From NCBI RefSeq assembly GCF_900104155.1, contig NZ_FMYB01000030.1:1-51821 (forward strand): DNA of 51,821 nucleotides, given 5' to 3'. Below the pieces are notes generated by a model. That model was given only the letters and a program-made list of their open reading frames with translations, did not search any database and was not told the DNA's origin. The position numbers and the translations under genes were made by a program. Position 1 is the first letter of the stretch, and each line of letters starts with the position of its first letter. This stretch comes from Butyrivibrio sp. INlla16 (GTDB taxonomy: Bacteria; Bacillota; Clostridia; Lachnospirales; Lachnospiraceae). Below, in pieces: positions 17,105 through 25,656 of the stretch.

Positions 17105-18058
17105 ATGGCAGGACTTAAATTGCCTACCGGTGAAGCGGCGTTTTACGAAAGAGCCATTCGGAAGGCAAGAAGAAAGAAAAAAATATATAAATACGGTACT
17201 ATAGCAGGAACCATTATATGTGCGATTTTTGCGGCATTGTTCCTGTTGCCGACAATACTTACAATTACAAATTCCTTCATGAGTTCTTCTGAAATCAGTG
17301 CCAATTACGGTGCGGTTTTTCAGACGACGGATACCGGAGGAAAGGTATTTATATCAAAAACGGTTAACCTCAAGTTTATTCCGGATATTGTTACATTCAG
17401 TCAGTATTTCACTGTGCTGTTCAAATCACCGGAATATCTTGTTAAGTTTTGGAACAGTATGATCTATGTTGTTCCGATCCTTGTGATTCAGCTTCTAGTG
17501 GCGATGCTTGCATCCTACGGGTTTGCGAGATACAAGGGAAGGGTAAGGGAGATAATATTTTTCCTTTACATCATTATGATGCTTATGCCATATCAGGTTA
17601 CACTGGTACCTAATTATCTGGTATCATCGGCTCTCGGAATACTTGATACGAGATGGGCCATATGGCTGCCCGGATTCTTTTCACCGTTTGCGGTTTATCT
17701 TCTTACGAAATTTATCAGGAGAATTCCGGCAGAGGTAATGGAGGCAGCATCCATTGACGGAGCCAGTGAGTGGCAGATATTTACCCAGATATGCGCACCG
17801 CTTTGTAAGAGCGGACTTATATCTATCGCAATTCTGGTTTTTATAGATTATTGGAACATGGTTGAGCAGCCGCTTATTCTGCTCAGCAACGACGAGCTTC
17901 ATCCGCTTTCGGTATTTCTGTCGAAAATCAATTCAGGCGAAATAAGCCTGGCATTTGCGGTAGCGGTTATTTATCTTGTGCCGCCGCTATTGATTTTCCT
18001 GTACGGCGAAGAGTACCTAATCGAAGGTATTTCGTACCAGGGCGGTTTAAAAGGATAG
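17105..18058 (+). CDS. ABC transporter permease, sugar (MalG/UgpE) type
   Basis: A 317-residue permease with six predicted helices. The coupling loop EVMEAASIDGASEWQIFTQI is a full EAA motif (EAAxxDGAxxxxxF), as expected for the MalG half. An enlarged external loop sits between the first two helices (about 60-110), longer than usual in sugar permeases. Together with the preceding gene it would make the channel of an importer. The EAA loop needs an ATPase partner and none is encoded here. An 86-base gap with an inverted repeat separates it from the HlyD-type gene. Confidence 0.88.
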   Translation: MAGLKLPTGEAAFYERAIRKARRKKKIYKYGTIAGTIICAIFAALFLLPTILTITNSFMSSSEISANYGAVFQTTDTGGKVFISKTVNLKFIPDIVTFSQYFTVLFKSPEYLVKFWNSMIYVVPILVIQLLVAMLASYGFARYKGRVREIIFFLYIIMMLMPYQVTLVPNYLVSSALGILDTRWAIWLPGFFSPFAVYLLTKFIRRIPAEVMEAASIDGASEWQIFTQICAPLCKSGLISIAILVFIDYWNMVEQPLILLSNDELHPLSVFLSKINSGEISLAFAVAVIYLVPPLLIFLYGEEYLIEGISYQGGLKG

Positions 18059-18081
18059 ATTTTACAGCCAGTAACGGCGTT

Positions 18082-18119
18082 GCCTGCATAACTAGAGGAG
18101 GAGAGCAGGCGTGATTTAG
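18082..18119 (+). other. Inverted repeat with a strong Shine-Dalgarno before a two-codon frame
   Basis: GCCTGC (18082-18087) pairs with GCAGGC (18105-18110) around AGAGGAGGAG (18094-18103), a near-perfect ribosome binding site. A GTG at 18111 follows at good spacing but reads GTG ATT TAG and stops at once. No gene uses this site; the adaptor gene starts at 18145 with its own GAGGA. Either a decayed leader or a translational attenuator. Confidence 0.35.
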
Positions 18120-18144
18120 TTTTAAGGGAAGAGGAATTAAAGGT

Positions 18145-19812
18145 ATGTCTGAAGTTAGAAATGAGAGACCAAAGAAAAGCAGAAAGGATATTATCAAGGA
18201 TATAACAATAGCCTTTCTGGCAATACTGTTATTGCTTACTTTTTTCTCAAACACAATTATGAATTTTTCACTTCCGGAGGTTGCTATTCAGCAGATTCAG
18301 GAAGGAACAATTTCACCGGTTATCAGAGGAACCGGTACTGTAGAAGCCAAGGATCCATATTCGGTAAAGGTTTCACAGGAGCGCGTAATCAAGAGCGTTG
18401 CTGTTGAGGTTGGAGCCCAGGTAAAAAAGGGTGATGTAATTTATAACCTTGAAGATAAGGAATCCACAGAGCTTCAGGAAGCAAAAACAAAGCTGGAGGA
18501 GCTCTTACAGACTTATGAGACCTCACTTTTCTCAGGTGATCTCTCAGATGAGGCCATAAATCGTATCAGAGGCGGTCAGACTCTCACAATGGATCAGTTC
18601 CAGGCCAAGCTTAAGGCTGCAACTGACAGATACGATGCTGCTAAGCTTGCTGATGAGGAAGCCCAGGCAACAATTGATGCGCAGTCTCAGGCACAGTCAT
18701 ATACTGCGGCTCAGTATAATTATGATGAGGCAACGCCTCAGTACAGAGAAGCTGAGATTACAGCAAGAATCACTGAAATAGATACACAGCTTGCTGAAGA
18801 AGAAGCTGAAAAAGCCAGACTTGAGGCGTATCTTGATAAAACTGAACCACAAATTAAAAAGGCTAAATTAGGAACTCAGATTAAAGATTTAGAATCATTA
18901 AAGAAAATGTACTGGTATCATGACTCAGTTATTGATGCACTTAATCAAGAGAAGGATCAGCTCAATATTGAGCAGGCACATAGTACAAAAGATGTTTCGC
19001 AGATGACAACCCAGGCAGGGCAGGTTGACAGTGACTACCAGAGAAAGGCAGCTTCACTTCAGGATACAAAAAATAAGACAGCTCAGGAGCTCGAGAGAGC
19101 AACAACAGACAGAACAGAGCTTCTTACTGAGATTGCAAAGGAAATTGAGCTTGATGCTCAGAGAGATACAATTGCAGAGCAGAGAGAAACAGTTGAGAAG
19201 CTTGAGAAGGAATCAACCGGTGCTACCGTAACTGCGCCTGTAGACGGAACAATAACAGAGCTTGCCCTCAAAGCAGGTGAGACAACCAATGCTGAGAATC
19301 CCGTTGCAACAATTCAGGTTGACGGCAAGGGTATGGTTACAAGCTTCTCTGTTACCATGGATCAGGCAAAGCGCCTTAAGGTTGGCGATATTGCTGAGCC
19401 TCAGAATGCATGGTACTACACAGACTTTAAGGCAACCCTTAAGTCTATTACTGCGGATCAGCAGAATCCTAATACAAAGAAACTTCTTACTTTCAATATT
19501 GAAAGTCCGGAAGTACAAAACGGCCAGTCAGTAAGTCTTCAGATTGGACAGAAGTCTGATAACTATGACCTTACAATTCCTGCAGGAGCTGTAAGAGAAG
19601 ACTCAAACGGTAAATTTATCCTTATAGTAAAGTCGAAGTCCAGTCCTCTCGGAAACAGATATATTGCTGCAAGAGTTGATGTAGAGGTGCTTGGATCTGA
19701 TGATACTACTGCAGCTATAAGCGGCAGCCTTGAGGGTGATGAGTATGTGATCACTACAGCGACAGCTCCTATTAAATCCGGTGATCAGGTAAGACTGGCT
19801 AATAATTCATGA
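18145..19812 (+). CDS. HlyD/MFP-type periplasmic adaptor protein
   Basis: A 555-residue membrane fusion protein. One N-terminal transmembrane anchor (about 18-38) is followed by half of a lipoyl domain (about 55-105, PYSVKVSQERVIKSVAVEVG..KKGDVIYNLED), a long alpha-helical hairpin rich in Glu, Gln and Ala (about 106-355), the second lipoyl half (TGATVTAPVDGTITELALKAGE), a beta-barrel and a C-terminal membrane-proximal domain. Such adaptors normally bridge an inner-membrane exporter to outer layers; in a monoderm the hairpin would reach into the wall. In this operon it sits with importer-type permeases, which is unusual. Its stop overlaps the next gene by four bases (ATGA). Confidence 0.85.
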   Translation: MSEVRNERPKKSRKDIIKDITIAFLAILLLLTFFSNTIMNFSLPEVAIQQIQEGTISPVIRGTGTVEAKDPYSVKVSQERVIKSVAVEVGAQVKKGDVIYNLEDKESTELQEAKTKLEELLQTYETSLFSGDLSDEAINRIRGGQTLTMDQFQAKLKAATDRYDAAKLADEEAQATIDAQSQAQSYTAAQYNYDEATPQYREAEITARITEIDTQLAEEEAEKARLEAYLDKTEPQIKKAKLGTQIKDLESLKKMYWYHDSVIDALNQEKDQLNIEQAHSTKDVSQMTTQAGQVDSDYQRKAASLQDTKNKTAQELERATTDRTELLTEIAKEIELDAQRDTIAEQRETVEKLEKESTGATVTAPVDGTITELALKAGETTNAENPVATIQVDGKGMVTSFSVTMDQAKRLKVGDIAEPQNAWYYTDFKATLKSITADQQNPNTKKLLTFNIESPEVQNGQSVSLQIGQKSDNYDLTIPAGAVREDSNGKFILIVKSKSSPLGNRYIAARVDVEVLGSDDTTAAISGSLEGDEYVITTATAPIKSGDQVRLANNS

Positions 19813-21026
19813 ACAAATTAAAAGAAAGTATTATAGGATTTTTCAAAAATCTGAAATTAAAACAGATCATATATTTTGTTGTTATGGTCCTGCTTGCGCT
19901 TATCATCTTTGCTTTAGGAGTCCAAAAAGATTTCATGGCAAGACATCAGTATGATCAGATGATGGGTAACAGATGGTCAGGGGATACCAGATGCGGTCAG
20001 GTCAGCATGTTCTTTTCCGAGAATCAGGGTGTAAGTATCGATACGGTTAACGAATATGCTTATAAGATCAATAAAGGTCTTATTGCTGACGGACTTCAGG
20101 AAGCAGATGCCAGTACAGAGGGTGGCGGTGCAGTATGGAATTACTGCTACAGCGCTGTGGGAAGCATAGAGATCACGAGAGACCTTAAATCTGTAACAGC
20201 AGTTGGTATCGGCGTTGGAGGAGACTTTTTTCAGTTCCATCCGATGAGAGTTATGAGTGGTAACTATTTTACCGGTGACATAGTCATGAAGGATTATGTA
20301 ATTCTCGATGAGGAACTTGCATGGCAGCTGTTTGGCTCCAATGATATTGTGGGTGAGACCATTTTACTTGGAGGAGTACCTCACTATATCGCGGGTGTTG
20401 TCAAAAGAGACAGTGGAAAATATGTAAAAGCTGCCGGTATGGTATATCCTACTATCTTCATGTCATTTGAATCTCTTGCGACCTATGGCAGAATCGATGC
20501 TTCCGTTCTCTCGACAGATGGCTCTCTTGGTAAGGTCAACGTGGCATCCAAGAATGATGATGAGGAAGGAGGCGGCACTTCTGATGTTGAGACACAGGCC
20601 AAGGGTATTGTCTGTATGGAAGTTGTTATGCCCAATACCGTAGACAACTATGCCGCTAATTTTGTTATAGAGAAGCTCTCGCTTAATACAACCCAGGTTG
20701 AGGTTGTTGATAACAGCGCGAGATTTGAAGATCCTAATCTGTTTAAGCTTATTGGACAGTTTAATATGAGAGGAATGCAGACGAAGCCGGTTATTTATCC
20801 CTATTGGGAGAATAATGCAAGGGCTTATGAAAACATATTGGCCGTGCTTCTTCTTATTCAGATAGTTTGCGCAGTAATTTTGTTTTTGATGGCAGCTATA
20901 GTTGTTGTACAGGCTTACAGACACAGGAAATGGACTGTAGGTCAGCTTGTAGAAAAAGCTGCCGACTGGAAGTACAATCTTGAATCAAACATGAAATATC
21001 ATAACGAAAAGTGGAAATATTTTTGA
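19809..21026 (+). CDS. MacB periplasmic-core-like membrane protein without FtsX permease domain
   Basis: A 405-residue protein with a first transmembrane helix at about 18-38, an extracellular domain (about 40-335) resembling the MacB periplasmic core (segments KSVTAVGIGVGGDFFQFH and MSGNYF then DYVILDEELAWQLFGSNDIVGE), and one C-terminal helix (about 341-370) before a 35-residue cytoplasmic tail. Complete MacB/FtsX permeases have four helices and an ATPase partner; here two helices and the ATPase are missing, so it cannot be an ordinary MacB permease. The overlap with the HlyD-type gene recalls MacA-MacB pairs. Possible roles are mechanical coupling or scaffolding for the lipoprotein encoded next. 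There is an internal acidic insert (about 255-268). Confidence 0.7.
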   Translation: MNKLKESIIGFFKNLKLKQIIYFVVMVLLALIIFALGVQKDFMARHQYDQMMGNRWSGDTRCGQVSMFFSENQGVSIDTVNEYAYKINKGLIADGLQEADASTEGGGAVWNYCYSAVGSIEITRDLKSVTAVGIGVGGDFFQFHPMRVMSGNYFTGDIVMKDYVILDEELAWQLFGSNDIVGETILLGGVPHYIAGVVKRDSGKYVKAAGMVYPTIFMSFESLATYGRIDASVLSTDGSLGKVNVASKNDDEEGGGTSDVETQAKGIVCMEVVMPNTVDNYAANFVIEKLSLNTTQVEVVDNSARFEDPNLFKLIGQFNMRGMQTKPVIYPYWENNARAYENILAVLLLIQIVCAVILFLMAAIVVVQAYRHRKWTVGQLVEKAADWKYNLESNMKYHNEKWKYF

Positions 21027-21069
21027 CGGTTTTTCAGTTTGTTTTATGGATAAACAAGGAGGATATTTA

Positions 21070-23646
21070 ATGAGAAGAATTTATCTAAAAAGGATACTCA
21101 GCGCTTCAATGGCTGTAGTTATGGCTGTAACTATGGCAGGATGCGGCTGTGGTAAGAAAAAGACAGGATCGACCGACGAGCAGGCAAGTCATGATGCTTC
21201 TGCCTATGTGTTTAAGGATAATCCGATTGACCTTGGAGAGAGCATTGATACATCATCAATTTCGTCTCTCGGCAAATTCGGAGATAAGATTTATGCAGTA
21301 GGAACTGCTGTTTCCGATGAGGGAAACAATAAAACTACTGTTTTCACTTTTGATAAAGACGGAAGTAACTTAAATACTATTGATCTCGCAAATTCAGGAA
21401 ATTTACTGCTGTATAACGCAGCACTTACCGATGATGGTTCAATTTATACCCTTGAAGTCCAATATGCAGGCTATATGGGTGGCGGTGATTTTGAATTTGA
21501 TCAGGGGTTGGATGGTTCTTCTCCGATTATTCTTGAGGATGGTAACTCAATAGAGATTGAAGATTCCGAATCGGTTGAAGACGATGTTACACAATATTCC
21601 GGTGAGGATGAGGAAGAAGCTCTTTCCGATGATTCCGAAGCAGATGAAGAGGGTACATCCGATGACGCAGCTTCTACAAGCCAGGATGCTACAGAAGATA
21701 CTAATACTACTTCATCTGAAGGCGGTGAGGGTGATGTAATTATGCCCTCCGATACAGATACCGGAGTTGACATGTCATCTTCAAGTAATGTTGATTCAGA
21801 TACTTATTACATGGTCAAGTATGACAACAACGGTACAGAAGTATGGAGACAGGAGATTGATTCTACAACCGATTCATATTATTATGTGAATTCTTTTATT
21901 GCTGCTGATAATGATACTCTACTTGTATCCGATACAAACGGAGTTCATAAATACAGTACTGCAGATGGAAGCAAGACCGCTGATATCGCTTTTGATAATG
22001 CTGACACAGAGTATGGTTTTTCAGCATATGTGTATAAACTGGGTGACGGAAGCTTCGGTGCGCTTGTAAATGGTTCCGAACAGACTTTTTATAAAGTTGA
22101 TTTAAAGGGCGAGAAGGCCACTGAGGTTGGAACTGTAGATTCAACTTTCTATGACTACTCATTTTATTCAGGTGCAGGAAGCCATGATCTTTTTGCATCA
22201 GGTTCCGAGGGTATTTATACCTATAAGCTCGGTGATGAAAAGGTTTCAATGATCCTCAATTTCGTTGATTCGGATATTGATACTTACGGTGTATCTCAGA
22301 TGGTAGCAATTTCCGATACCGAGATAATTGCACTTATTCCTACAGAAGATATGAAGTATAACCTTACATATCTTACAAAGGTTGATCCCAAGACTGTAAG
22401 CGATAGACAGCAGATTGTTCTTGGCTGTAACTATATCGATTATGATGTAAGAGCGCAGATAATTAAGTTCAATAAGACAAATGATAAATATCGTATTGTT
22501 ATCAGTGATTACTCAAAATATGACTCTGACAGTGAGATGTCAGGTGGTGCAAACAAGTTGAATACAGACATTGTTTCCGGTAATGCACCTGATATCCTTG
22601 TTCTTGATTCCGATATGCCTGTAGACAGTTATATCTCAAAGGGACTTTTTGAAGATATGACAGATTACTTCAAGAATGATGAAGAATTAAGCAAGGTCAA
22701 GTATATGGATCATGTAATGGAAGCATTCAAGAATGACGGTAAGATGTATAAGCTCATTCCCAGCTTCTATGTTGAAACAGTTGTTGCAGCTACAGACGAC
22801 GTAGGAAATGATGATTATACATGGACTATCGATGAACTTGAAAAGCTTGTAAAGGCAAAGAATATCGAGCACAAGAATATTTTCGGACCTCTTACAAGAG
22901 ATGAAGTGCTTGAGATGGCGCTCAGTCTTTCCGGTTCTCAGTACATCGACTGGTCGACTCTTACCTGCAGCTATGATTCAGAGGCATTTACACATCTTCT
23001 TGAGTTTGTAAATGAGTTCCCTGAGGAGCTTTCGGAAGATGATTACAACTATGAGACAGCATCTCTTTATAGAACGGATAAGGCACTTGCAGAGAGATTA
23101 TATTTGTACGCTTTCTCTGATTATAACTATGAAGCAAAGGGTACTTTCGGTAAGCCAATTAAGACAGTAGGCTTCCCTTCAGATAACGGAAGTGGCTCCG
23201 CGCTTTATCCTAACCTTCAGCTCACCATGAGCTCAAGTTCCAAGGTTAAGGACGGATGTTGGGAATTCATGAGATACTTCCTATCAGACGAGTATCAGAA
23301 AACTATTGACGGTGCTTGGCCTGTAAGTATGACAAAGATGGATGAGCTTTCAGAGAAAGCTAAGAAGAAGCCTACATATATCGATGAGAATGGCAAGGAA
23401 GTTGAATATGATGATACCTGGTATGTTGGAGATACAGAGGTAATTGTTGATCCTATGACTGATGATGAGGTAAATGAGGTGCTGAACTTCCTTAACAGCA
23501 TCGATCAGGTAGGAAATGCAAATGAAGCTGTAACAAGCATTATCTTTGAAGAGGCAGCGGCATACTTCAGCGGACAGAAGACTGCTGCGGAGGTTGCTGA
23601 TATCATTCAGAGCCGTGTACAGATTTATGTAAACGAGATAAGCTGA
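21070..23646 (+). CDS. Lipoprotein: N-terminal propeller-like region fused to extracellular solute-binding domain
   Basis: An 858-residue lipoprotein. The signal peptide ends in the lipobox TMAGC, with Cys25 as the lipidated residue. Residues about 45-450 hold beta-rich repeats of the kind found in propellers (phrases such as GDKIYAVGTA, DDGSIYTLE, YKLGDGSFGALVNG), broken by a very acidic, Ser/Thr-rich insertion at about 160-245. The C-terminal half (about 455-760) resembles family 1 solute-binding proteins: IIKFNKTNDKYRIVISDYS, then DIVSGNAPDILVLD, and later DGCWEFMRYFLSDEYQKTID. AAGGAGG lies seven bases before the ATG at 21070; an in-frame ATG at 21046 has no such site. It likely captures a sugar or oligosaccharide for the permeases upstream. 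Propeller assignment is by pattern only. Confidence 0.82.
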   Translation: MRRIYLKRILSASMAVVMAVTMAGCGCGKKKTGSTDEQASHDASAYVFKDNPIDLGESIDTSSISSLGKFGDKIYAVGTAVSDEGNNKTTVFTFDKDGSNLNTIDLANSGNLLLYNAALTDDGSIYTLEVQYAGYMGGGDFEFDQGLDGSSPIILEDGNSIEIEDSESVEDDVTQYSGEDEEEALSDDSEADEEGTSDDAASTSQDATEDTNTTSSEGGEGDVIMPSDTDTGVDMSSSSNVDSDTYYMVKYDNNGTEVWRQEIDSTTDSYYYVNSFIAADNDTLLVSDTNGVHKYSTADGSKTADIAFDNADTEYGFSAYVYKLGDGSFGALVNGSEQTFYKVDLKGEKATEVGTVDSTFYDYSFYSGAGSHDLFASGSEGIYTYKLGDEKVSMILNFVDSDIDTYGVSQMVAISDTEIIALIPTEDMKYNLTYLTKVDPKTVSDRQQIVLGCNYIDYDVRAQIIKFNKTNDKYRIVISDYSKYDSDSEMSGGANKLNTDIVSGNAPDILVLDSDMPVDSYISKGLFEDMTDYFKNDEELSKVKYMDHVMEAFKNDGKMYKLIPSFYVETVVAATDDVGNDDYTWTIDELEKLVKAKNIEHKNIFGPLTRDEVLEMALSLSGSQYIDWSTLTCSYDSEAFTHLLEFVNEFPEELSEDDYNYETASLYRTDKALAERLYLYAFSDYNYEAKGTFGKPIKTVGFPSDNGSGSALYPNLQLTMSSSSKVKDGCWEFMRYFLSDEYQKTIDGAWPVSMTKMDELSEKAKKKPTYIDENGKEVEYDDTWYVGDTEVIVDPMTDDEVNEVLNFLNSIDQVGNANEAVTSIIFEEAAAYFSGQKTAAEVADIIQSRVQIYVNEIS

Positions 23647-23684
23647 TAATAAGCTTCTTTGTATGATAAAGTGGGGTGACTGAC

Positions 23685-24137
23685 ATGTACAATACGTTAT
23701 TTGGAGTGTCGCCTATGATATTTTGGCTGATACTTACCGTAATATTAGCTGTTTTTGAAATTTTGACACAGGGGCTTTCCACCATATGGTTTGCAATCGG
23801 AGCTTTGGCAGCATTTATTATGGCTGTGCTCGGTCTTTCGGTTCCGCTGCAGATAGTGGTTTTTATTCTGGTTTCAATTGTCATGTTGCTTTTGGTAAGA
23901 CCGGTATCGGTAAGACTGCTTGGCGGAAGAATTGTTAAGACCAACATCGATGCGGTTCCCGGAAGAAAGGTTACTGTCTCCAAGGATATAGACAATATCA
24001 AGGAGACCGGCGCTGTGATTCTTGATGGGACTACCTGGAACGCAAGAAGTATGGATGATGAGGTTAATATTTCATCAGGGGAAACAGTTATTATTGAAAA
24101 AGTTGAGGGCAATAAGCTTATCGTAAAGAAAGCTTAA
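23685..24137 (+). CDS. NfeD-family membrane protein
   Basis: A 150-residue protein with three to four N-terminal hydrophobic helices (about 7-85, PMIFWLILTVILAVFEILTQGLSTIWFAIGAL) followed by an OB-fold-like C-terminal domain (about 95-150, GRKVTVSKDIDNI...GAVILDGTTWNARS). This is the short NfeD type that partners with band 7 proteins, and the next gene is one. The pair is thought to form membrane microdomain scaffolds. The ATG at 23685 follows GTGGGG by eight bases; a GTG at 23676 is the alternative. Confidence 0.88.
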   Translation: MYNTLFGVSPMIFWLILTVILAVFEILTQGLSTIWFAIGALAAFIMAVLGLSVPLQIVVFILVSIVMLLLVRPVSVRLLGGRIVKTNIDAVPGRKVTVSKDIDNIKETGAVILDGTTWNARSMDDEVNISSGETVIIEKVEGNKLIVKKA

Positions 24138-24161
24138 AGGTATGAAGAAGGAGGAGAAGTT

Positions 24162-25073
24162 ATGCCAATATTTATTATCATCGTTTTAATTCTTGTTCTG
24201 ATTGCACTAAATATCAAGATTGTACCGCAGGCTCACTCATTTATTGTTGAGCGTCTCGGTGCATACAAGGAGACTTGGGATGTCGGTCTTCACTTTATGG
24301 TTCCTTTTATTGACAGAATTGCAAGAAAGGTTGATCTTAAGGAACAGTACTGTGATTTCCCGCCTCAGCCTGTTATCACTCAGGATAATGTAACAATGCA
24401 GATAGACTCAATCGTGTTCTTTAGAATTTCTGATCCCAAGGCTTATGCATACGGAGTAAGAAATCCGATAGGAGCTATTGAAAATCTTACAGCAACAACT
24501 CTTCGTAATGTAATCGGATCACTTACACTTGATGAAACACTTACCAGCCGTGACCAGATTAATGCTCAGATGCAGGATGCTCTTGATATAGCAACAGATC
24601 CATGGGGTATTAAGATTACACGAGTAGAGCTTAAGAACATCAATCCTCCGGAGCAGATTCGTGATGCCATGGAGAAGCAGATGAAGGCTGAGCGTGAAAA
24701 GAGAGAAAAGATCCTCTTCGCAGAAGGTGAGAAGCAGTCAGCTATCACAGTTGCAGAGGGTGAAAAACAGAGTAAGATTCTTCAGGCAGAGGCTGATAAG
24801 CAGGCAACAATCCTCAAGGCTGAGGCTGAGAAGGAAAAGCAGATCAGAGAAGCTGAAGGTAAAGCAGAGGCTATTAGAAGCGTCCAGAAGGCTAATGCTG
24901 ATGGTATTCAGATGCTTAAGGATGCCGGTGCTGACGAGTCTGTTCTTACAATTAAGAGTCTCGAAGCTTTCGAGAAGGCTGCAAACGGACAGGCTACAAA
25001 GATTATTGTACCCAGCAGTATCGCAGGCGTAGCAGGTCTTGCTCAATCTATCAAGGAAGTTGTAACAAAGTAA
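24162..25073 (+). CDS. SPFH/band 7 (stomatin/QmcA-like) protein
   Basis: A 303-residue membrane-anchored protein: one N-terminal helix (about 2-20), a band 7 domain (about 22-200, with VPQAHSFIVERLGAYKETWDVGLHFMVPFIDR) and a long Ala/Glu/Lys coiled coil (about 195-260) rich in repeats such as AEGEKQSAITVAEGEKQSKILQAEADKQ. The length and domain order match stomatin/QmcA proteins, which assemble into membrane rings and regulate proteases or lipid microdomains. AAGGAGG precedes the ATG. It follows nfeD by 24 bases, and the conserved pair supports the call. Confidence 0.93.
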   Translation: MPIFIIIVLILVLIALNIKIVPQAHSFIVERLGAYKETWDVGLHFMVPFIDRIARKVDLKEQYCDFPPQPVITQDNVTMQIDSIVFFRISDPKAYAYGVRNPIGAIENLTATTLRNVIGSLTLDETLTSRDQINAQMQDALDIATDPWGIKITRVELKNINPPEQIRDAMEKQMKAEREKREKILFAEGEKQSAITVAEGEKQSKILQAEADKQATILKAEAEKEKQIREAEGKAEAIRSVQKANADGIQMLKDAGADESVLTIKSLEAFEKAANGQATKIIVPSSIAGVAGLAQSIKEVVTK

Positions 25074-25110
25074 TCTGATATTTTGTGAGAATAACTATTT
25101 TATTATCATA

Positions 25111-25158
25111 GCCTTCCCCTTGTAGGGGAAGGCGTCAGCGCAGCTGACGGATGAGGGG
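25111..25158 (+). repeat. Dispersed double-hairpin repeat carrying a ribosome binding site
   Basis: GCCTTCCCCT-tgt-AGGGGAAGGC (25111-25133) is a perfect 10-base hairpin, directly followed by GTCAGC-gca-GCTGAC (25134-25148) and GGATGAGGGG. The GAGGGG lies close before the ATG at 25165, so the repeat seems to supply the ribosome binding site of the next gene. A shorter relative lies in reverse orientation at 33239-33259. Confidence 0.7.
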
Positions 25159-25164
25159 ATTACT

Positions 25165-25464
25165 ATGGCAGATAATAAGGGAAGAGAAGCACTTATTCAC
25201 TCGCTCGCACAATCCATGGGAATGGGCGACGCACAAAAATTTAAAACAACAACAGGAAGATATAATTCCGAGACCGGTACAATTATGAGTAACGGCAGAG
25301 TTATATCAAGTGCGACAGTCATTCAGGCAAAAAACTATTTTACTTCACAGTACAACAAGCTTGCTGAAATGGATGATGAAGGCGCAAAGCAGATGGCTAC
25401 TCTGTATGAGGTTGCGAAAGAAGCTATCGGTATTATGATAGACAGTGGTAAGGGGAATGAATAA
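25165..25464 (+). CDS. Small conserved-looking protein, unknown function
   Basis: A 99-residue hydrophilic protein with no signal peptide or membrane segment. The N-terminus (MADNKGREALIHSLAQSMGM) and the C-terminal part (KLAEMDDEGAKQMATLYEVAKEAIGIMI) look helical, with a central Gly/Thr/Asn-rich turn. No known family was recognised. Its ribosome binding site lies within the hairpin repeat at 25111-25158, and codon use matches the surrounding genes, supporting real expression. It is followed by a 192-base AT-rich gap before rho in which nothing certain was found apart from a TATAAT-like box near 25626. Confidence 0.6.
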   Translation: MADNKGREALIHSLAQSMGMGDAQKFKTTTGRYNSETGTIMSNGRVISSATVIQAKNYFTSQYNKLAEMDDEGAKQMATLYEVAKEAIGIMIDSGKGNE

Positions 25465-25656
25465 ATCCCCTTATTTAATAAAATCTTAAAAAAATTTCTA
25501 TTGATATTTCTTATTTTATGATGTATTGTGATGTTTAGTCGAAGGTAGTTTTATCTTGAAGCATTAGCTTATCGACAATCAGACTTAATTTATAAGTTTT
25601 CGATTACTTTTTCCAATTGTTTTTTATAATATGAATTTATAAGAAAGGAATTAAAT

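Noticed and set aside
21501..21773. Minus-strand Ser-rich open frame within the lipoprotein gene
   Set aside because: It mirrors the acidic Asp/Glu/Ser insertion on the plus strand; serine richness comes from reading GAT/GAA-rich codons in reverse.
24694..25032. Arg-rich open frame inside the SPFH gene
   Set aside because: It is the shifted reading of the Ala/Glu/Lys coiled-coil repeats and has no own start signals.
25111..25148. CRISPR or attachment site at the tandem hairpins
   Set aside because: There are only two adjacent unlike hairpins with no spacer-repeat periodicity and no duplicated flank.
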